Part shown: piece after piece, positions 32,348-35,577 of the stretch
How the letters are laid out: each line of letters opens with the position of its first letter
How positions within the stretch are numbered: the first letter of the stretch is position 1
Source of the DNA: Planctomycetota bacterium
GTDB taxonomy: Bacteria > Planctomycetota > Planctomycetia > Isosphaerales > Isosphaeraceae
Assembly: GCA_021808995.1 (NCBI GenBank)
Contig: JAKBAP010000004.1
Span: 1,678-37,254 of the forward strand
Reading direction: 5' to 3'
DNA: 35,577 nucleotides
Notes under the pieces: model-generated
Told to the model about the DNA's origin: nothing
Seen by the model: the letters and a program-made list of their open reading frames with translations, nothing else
Database searches by the model: none
Position numbers and translations under genes: made by a program

Positions 32348-33619
32348 ATGCGAGTCTGGAAGCCCTTGATCGCGGGAACGATGGCCTTGGGCTTCTGGTC
32401 GAGCGTCTGTCAGGCGGACCCCATCACCTGGCCCAATGGGCCATGGTCGAACTGGTCGTCATGGACGGCCGGGGCGAACGGATCGACCGGAACCAGCGCC
32501 CCCACGACGGCCGTCACGCCAATCGTTTACTGGAGAGAATCGGCCGCCTCGACTCCCGCCGTGGTCGCCCCGACGCCGGTCGCACCCACGCCGGTCGCCA
32601 CCACGCCGGTCGCACCCACGCCGGTCACCCCACCCGTGATGACCGCGCCGGCGACGACGGTGCCTGTCATGTCGACCCCTTCGCCGACCTCAACGGCACC
32701 TTCTTTCCCGACGATCACCTGGCCCTCCGCGTCGTATGCGTCACCCGTCTCGGTGCCCTCCCTCGCACCGGCACCCGCCCCGGCCATGGTCGCGAGCTAT
32801 CCTACCCCCGTGGCGACCACTGCTCAGGTCCCGAGTGCTCCCCAGGTCTTGTCGTTCAACCAAACCCCCGCCCCGATCGTCCAGGCCCCGGTCGCATCCA
32901 CCGGGTCGATGATCTCAAATAAGCCGGTGGACGCCTTTATCAACCTCGGCAACGGGCCGTATCCGCAAGCCAGCCTGATCACCACGGGAGGAGCCCAGCC
33001 CTGGTATAATAGCCCAGGCGTGGCGACGATCTTTGGCGGCCCGCCAACCCTCCAACAACAGCAGAGCTTTGACGCCGCGATCTTGCGGGACGTCCAACGG
33101 ACGTTTTCCCAGAGCGGCATCCCGATCACCCTCACCACCGACCCGACTCAGGCCGCCCTGCACACCCTGAGCGTCGTTTCGAATACCGTCAGCTCCTCGC
33201 TCCCCTCCGCCATCGGCATGACGCAGGTCGGGACCAACGGATTTAGCTTTATCGATCAGAGCGCCCAATCGGCCCAGACGGTCAATCAGCTCGAACAGAT
33301 CGTGGCCCACAACGTCTCGCACGAGCTCATGCTGGCCTTTGGCGTGCCGGAGAACTACGACCAGACCGGCCAATACGTGGACGCGAGGATGGCGAGCTGG
33401 TCCATGATGGTGAGCCCGACCGCGACCTTCAGCCCGGCGGCCTCGCTGGCGATCTCGCAGGCTATTCAATCACAGGAAAACGCGGCCGGGGGGTTGGGCG
33501 CACAGCTCTTGAACCCCACCGCGAACGCGGTCCCCGAGCCGGCCACATGGATTTCCTGGATCGCCGTCGCCTCGACCGCGCTGGGCTTCGCTCGGGCTCG
33601 GCGCAAGGCTGGGAAGTAA
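32348..33619 (+). CDS. PEP-CTERM protein with degenerate zincin-like motif
   Basis: This 423-residue secreted protein has a signal peptide (MRVWKPLIAGTMALGFWSSV), a long Pro/Thr/Ala/Val-rich linker (about 50-185) with TPVAP-type repeats, a folded domain (about 190-375) and a C-terminal sorting tail VPEPATWISWIAVASTALGF plus RARRK (396 on), processed by exosortase. The folded domain contains HNVSHELMLAFGVPENYD (321-338): the frame of a HExxHxxGxxH zinc protease, but with Leu and Glu in place of the second and third histidines, so catalysis is doubtful. ATG 32348 is preceded by AGGAGG and gives the signal peptide directly. A sigma-54 promoter lies upstream. It converges with another PEP-CTERM gene. 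Confidence 0.88.
   Translation: MRVWKPLIAGTMALGFWSSVCQADPITWPNGPWSNWSSWTAGANGSTGTSAPTTAVTPIVYWRESAASTPAVVAPTPVAPTPVATTPVAPTPVTPPVMTAPATTVPVMSTPSPTSTAPSFPTITWPSASYASPVSVPSLAPAPAPAMVASYPTPVATTAQVPSAPQVLSFNQTPAPIVQAPVASTGSMISNKPVDAFINLGNGPYPQASLITTGGAQPWYNSPGVATIFGGPPTLQQQQSFDAAILRDVQRTFSQSGIPITLTTDPTQAALHTLSVVSNTVSSSLPSAIGMTQVGTNGFSFIDQSAQSAQTVNQLEQIVAHNVSHELMLAFGVPENYDQTGQYVDARMASWSMMVSPTATFSPAASLAISQAIQSQENAAGGLGAQLLNPTANAVPEPATWISWIAVASTALGFARARRKAGK
32565..32630 (+). repeat. 15-bp tandem repeat coding for TPVAP units
   Basis: About four copies of a 15-base unit (CCCACGCCGGTCGCA and variants) code for TPVAP/TPVAT/TPVTP in the Pro-rich linker of the PEP-CTERM protein. Such linkers span the envelope or capsule; repeat number may vary between strains. 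Confidence 0.75.
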
Positions 33620-33631
33620 CCCCTCGCCGAT

Positions 33632-33669
33632 CAAAAAAACCCGAACCGAGCGCGGGTTGCTCGATTCGG
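33632..33669 (-). terminator. intrinsic terminator of the minus-strand PEP-CTERM gene
   Basis: Read on the minus strand, CCGAATCGAGC and GCTCGGTTCGG form an eleven-pair stem (one G-U pair) around AACCCGC, followed by G and seven Ts. It lies 72 bases after the stop of the gene at 33742. On the plus strand the stem has a mismatch and no T-run follows, so it acts mainly on the minus strand. Confidence 0.85.
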
Positions 33670-33741
33670 GGGCAAGATCGGCGTGGACGAACGGATCATG
33701 AGTGGGATTTCGGGGTCGCCACGGGGCAATGACCTCGGCGA

Positions 33742-34425
33742 TCACGCCTTGGCCGAACGGCGGCGACGAATCCAGCCAAATCCACCGACAAAGCCCAGAC
33801 CGGTGAGGGCCAAGGTCAGCGTGGCGGGTTCAGGAACGGCGGAGACGTCAATGGTGTTAAGCAAAACATTCCCGGAGGTCGCGGTCAGGTAAAACACGTC
33901 GCCGCTCGTCTTGGCCTCGGCCGCCGTGATCGTGAACGAGAACTGCGTCGGCGAATTGTTGGCGTTCGTGAAGTGGTAGAGTTCGTCGCTGGTCGCGTAC
34001 GAGCCATTGAGCGGGCCCCCGAAAAGGGCAAATCCCTCGTTCCGCTGAACGCTGCCAATGGTGAACGTCACGCTCGACGTGGGGTTCGCCGCGAGCACCG
34101 TGGCCATGTTGACCTCGATCGCGGATGTGGTCGTGATTTCGTGGTCGCCGGTGGGATCGTTGTTGATCCCCAGACCGGTCTCGCTCCCGCCCCCGTTCTT
34201 GGCGTAAAGGTCCGTGGCCGTCCCGATGGTTAGGGTCGGCCCGGTGCTCAGGGCCGATTTGAATCCATAAGTGTCGATTTGGTCAGCCCCGATCCCGTAG
34301 GTCTGGGTGGTCCCAAGCTGACCGTTAAAGCTCTTCGATGCGAAGGTGTAAATGATGTCGGCTCGGGCCGGCGCGGCCACTGCCAACACACCCGACAAGG
34401 CGAAAAGCGACAGAAGACGTTTCAT
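33742..34425 (-). CDS. PEP-CTERM sorting domain protein
   Basis: This 227-residue secreted protein has signal peptide MKRLLSLFALSGVLAVAAPA ending ARA, a beta-rich domain (IIYTFASKSFNGQLGTTQTY, SAIEVNMATVLAANP, GFALFGGPLNGSYATSDEL) and the exosortase tail SAVPEPATLTLALTGLGFVG with GWIRRRRS. No enzymatic motif is visible; the domain probably has a structural or binding role at the surface or in exopolysaccharide. GGAG lies eight bases before ATG 34425, while the track's 57 extra residues lack a signal peptide. A strong terminator follows. No exosortase gene is in the window, and I see no good sigma-54 site upstream of this gene. Confidence 0.9.
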   Translation of the reverse strand: MKRLLSLFALSGVLAVAAPARADIIYTFASKSFNGQLGTTQTYGIGADQIDTYGFKSALSTGPTLTIGTATDLYAKNGGGSETGLGINNDPTGDHEITTTSAIEVNMATVLAANPTSSVTFTIGSVQRNEGFALFGGPLNGSYATSDELYHFTNANNSPTQFSFTITAAEAKTSGDVFYLTATSGNVLLNTIDVSAVPEPATLTLALTGLGFVGGFGWIRRRRSAKA

Positions 34426-34458
34426 TCGAAGCACTCCAAGGAGAAAGGGCCGATATCC

Positions 34459-34620
34459 ATGAGACGGCCAGGTCAAAAACCATTCTTTCGGGCGGCTCGC
34501 GTGTTGCCCCAGATTGGGCGCGTCTTGACACTCGAACCGCTCGAGCATCTCCAACCCGTGCTTGCGATCACGCACCGCCAGGGATACGCTATTCAAGACC
34601 GAGGTCGGAATGAGATTTGA
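34459..34620 (+). CDS. possible micro-ORF with planctomycete LEPLE-type segment
   Basis: This 53-residue ORF starts at ATG 34459, nine bases after AAAGGG, and ends six bases before a perfect hairpin with T-run. Its middle (RVLTLEPLEHLQPVLAI) resembles the LExLExRxLL segment at the N-terminus of many large planctomycete surface proteins. It could be a remnant of such a gene or chance; its promoter would lie inside the divergent gene. Confidence 0.3.
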   Translation: MRRPGQKPFFRAARVLPQIGRVLTLEPLEHLQPVLAITHRQGYAIQDRGRNEI

Positions 34621-34625
34621 TGACC

Positions 34626-34650
34626 AAAAGGAACTCGTTTGTTCCTTTTT
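34626..34650. terminator. terminator-like hairpin in a divergent region
   Basis: AAAAGGAAC (34626-34634), loop TCGTTT, GTTCCTTTT (34641-34649) plus T form a perfect nine-pair stem with U-rich tails in both directions. It lies between two divergent genes, where no terminator is expected, just after the micro-ORF at 34459-34620. Confidence 0.65.
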
Positions 34651-34778
34651 ACGAACCTAGGGACGCTTCACGTTTCGATGACGCACCGTGTTGATCGCCA
34701 AGCAACGAGGGCTTGACAGACACCGTTCGCGAAATGCCTGAATAAGCCATCGCGATCGCAGGTTGCATGAGAGTAGCC

Positions 34779-34814
34779 GTCCGCCTTGGCCTCAAGACTC
34801 GGAGGAGGGCGGAC
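34779..34814 (+). promoter_or_regulatory. hairpin in the uvrB leader
   Basis: GTCCGCC (34779-34785) pairs with GGCGGAC (34808-34814), and CCTC with GAGG inside, giving about eleven pairs with an internal loop. It lies 88 bases before uvrB and could be part of its 5' leader. No T-run follows. Confidence 0.35.
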
Positions 34815-34902
34815 TGGGAGTTTGCGGTTGGCAGCGGCGGGGGCTGGGGCGAATAATGGGTCAGGCTGGGATCGACCCCTATCGCGAAAGGTATTCCGCC
34901 CG

Positions 34903-35577
34903 ATGAGTGTGTTTCAGCTTGAGAGTCCGTTCGAGCCGGCTGGCGACCAGCCTCAGGCGATCGCGAAGCTGGTCGAGGGGCTCAGGGACGGTCGGACGTG
35001 CCAGACCCTGATGGGCGTGACGGGCTCGGGCAAGACGTTCACGATGGCCAACGTGATCGCCCAGTATGGCCGGCCGGCCCTGGTGATGTCGCACAACAAG
35101 ACCCTGGCGGCCCAGCTTTACGGCGAGTTCAAGGAGTTTTTCCCGAACAACGCGGTTCGCTATTTCGTCAGTTATTACGACTATTACCAGCCTGAGGCCT
35201 ACATTCCCCAGCGCGACATTTATATCGAGAAGGACGCCGCCATCAATCAAGAGATCGAGCGTCTGAGGCTAGCCTGCACGAGCGCTCTCGTGAGCCGGCC
35301 CGATGTCCTGGTCGTGGCCAGCGTTTCGTGCATTTATGGCCTCGGCTCGCCCGAGGATTACCGCAAGATGATGGTGCGGGTGAAGGTTGGCGACGTGGTG
35401 GATCGGGATGAATTGCTCCTGAAGTTCGTCGACATCCAGTATGACCGCAACGATATCGCCTTTGAACGGGGCAAATTCCGGGCCCGGGGCGACGTGGTCG
35501 AGATCTGGGCCGCCTATGAGGAAATCGCCTATCGCATCGAGCTCTTTGGCGACGAGGTCGAGCGGCTGGCGACCATC
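34903..35577 (+). CDS. uvrB: excinuclease ABC subunit B, N-terminal part (runs off window)
   Basis: The first 225 residues of UvrB, the damage-verifying helicase of nucleotide excision repair, are visible. Seen are the family start [20 protein letters not shown], the Walker A loop [20 protein letters not shown] (Lys in GSGKT), [20 protein letters not shown], the beta-hairpin region [51 protein letters not shown] and the [18 protein letters not shown] block. The rest lies beyond the window. ATG 34903 follows GAAAGG by ten bases and matches the usual N-terminus. It is absent from the ORF track because it is open at the edge. Confidence 0.96.
   Translation, partial: MSVFQLESPFEPAGDQPQAIAKLVEGLRDGRTCQTLMGVTGSGKTFTMANVIAQYGRPALVMSHNKTLAAQLYGEFKEFFPNNAVRYFVSYYDYYQPEAYIPQRDIYIEKDAAINQEIERLRLACTSALVSRPDVLVVASVSCIYGLGSPEDYRKMMVRVKVGDVVDRDELLLKFVDIQYDRNDIAFERGKFRARGDVVEIWAAYEEIAYRIELFGDEVERLATI

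Noticed and set aside
34764-34781. Second sigma-54 site upstream of the minus-strand PEP-CTERM gene
   Set aside because: GG-N10-GC spacing exists on the minus strand, but the flanking bases (CGGCTA...ATGCA) match the consensus poorly and it is about 340 bases from the start.

Overview
The window looks like chromosomal DNA of a GC-rich planctomycete, probably of the Isosphaeraceae/Gemmatales type. Signs are two DUF1559 prepilin-like proteins with the H-X9-DG tail, a DUF1501 protein with a Tat signal, an ECF sigma factor fused by overlap to a Ser/Thr kinase with a C-terminal helical-repeat half, two PEP-CTERM proteins, and HpnE. Taxonomy is inferred from gene content only. No rRNA, tRNA, insertion sequence or convincing CRISPR array was seen.

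Region by region. 1-5585 (minus) is a compact seven-gene cluster: two paralogous P-type ATPases with cysteine-free N-terminal ferredoxin-like/HMA2-type domains (the second is cut by the window edge and missing from the ORF track), two small glycine/alanine-rich proteins upstream and three small unrecognised proteins between the ATPases. The complete ATPase lacks the CPx metal motif. This is the best candidate for an undescribed system. 5931-6995 is a CaCA-type cation/proton exchanger that has lost its second acidic motif. 7470-8654 is a DUF4432 mutarotase-like enzyme. 8668-10842 is a classical CPC Zn/Cd/Pb-type ATPase. 11016-12389 is DUF1501. 12619-13251 is a RicT/PSP1-like protein with a TTG start and a cysteine-rich tail. 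13248-17080 is the coupled ECF sigma/kinase pair. 17908-18915 is a primary-like (group 2/3) sigma factor behind a long structured leader. 19015-22186 is an AlgI/AlgJ-like polysaccharide acylation operon with a lipoprotein. 22281-23793 holds a DUF1559 protein and a small lipoprotein. 24768-26312 is a GT-C membrane glycosyltransferase, and 26322-27128 a CBM9-like secreted protein. 27163-29858 is ribBA-hpnE, translationally overlapped. 29973-31422 holds a second DUF1559 protein and a small Cys/His protein. 31550-31924 is a CoA-binding protein. 32348-34425 holds two convergent PEP-CTERM proteins, one behind a near-consensus sigma-54 promoter. 34903 to the end is the start of uvrB.

How they work together: there is a strong metal/cation transport theme in the first 11 kb (three P-type ATPases and one exchanger), a regulatory block in the middle (ECF sigma with kinase, and an alternative sigma factor), and an envelope/exopolysaccharide theme in the second half (O-acylation, GT-C transferase, PEP-CTERM, DUF1559, squalene synthesis). 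All identifications come from reading translated sequence and remembered family motifs; no database search was run. Start codons were re-chosen from the track where a Shine-Dalgarno, signal peptide or overlap supported it.
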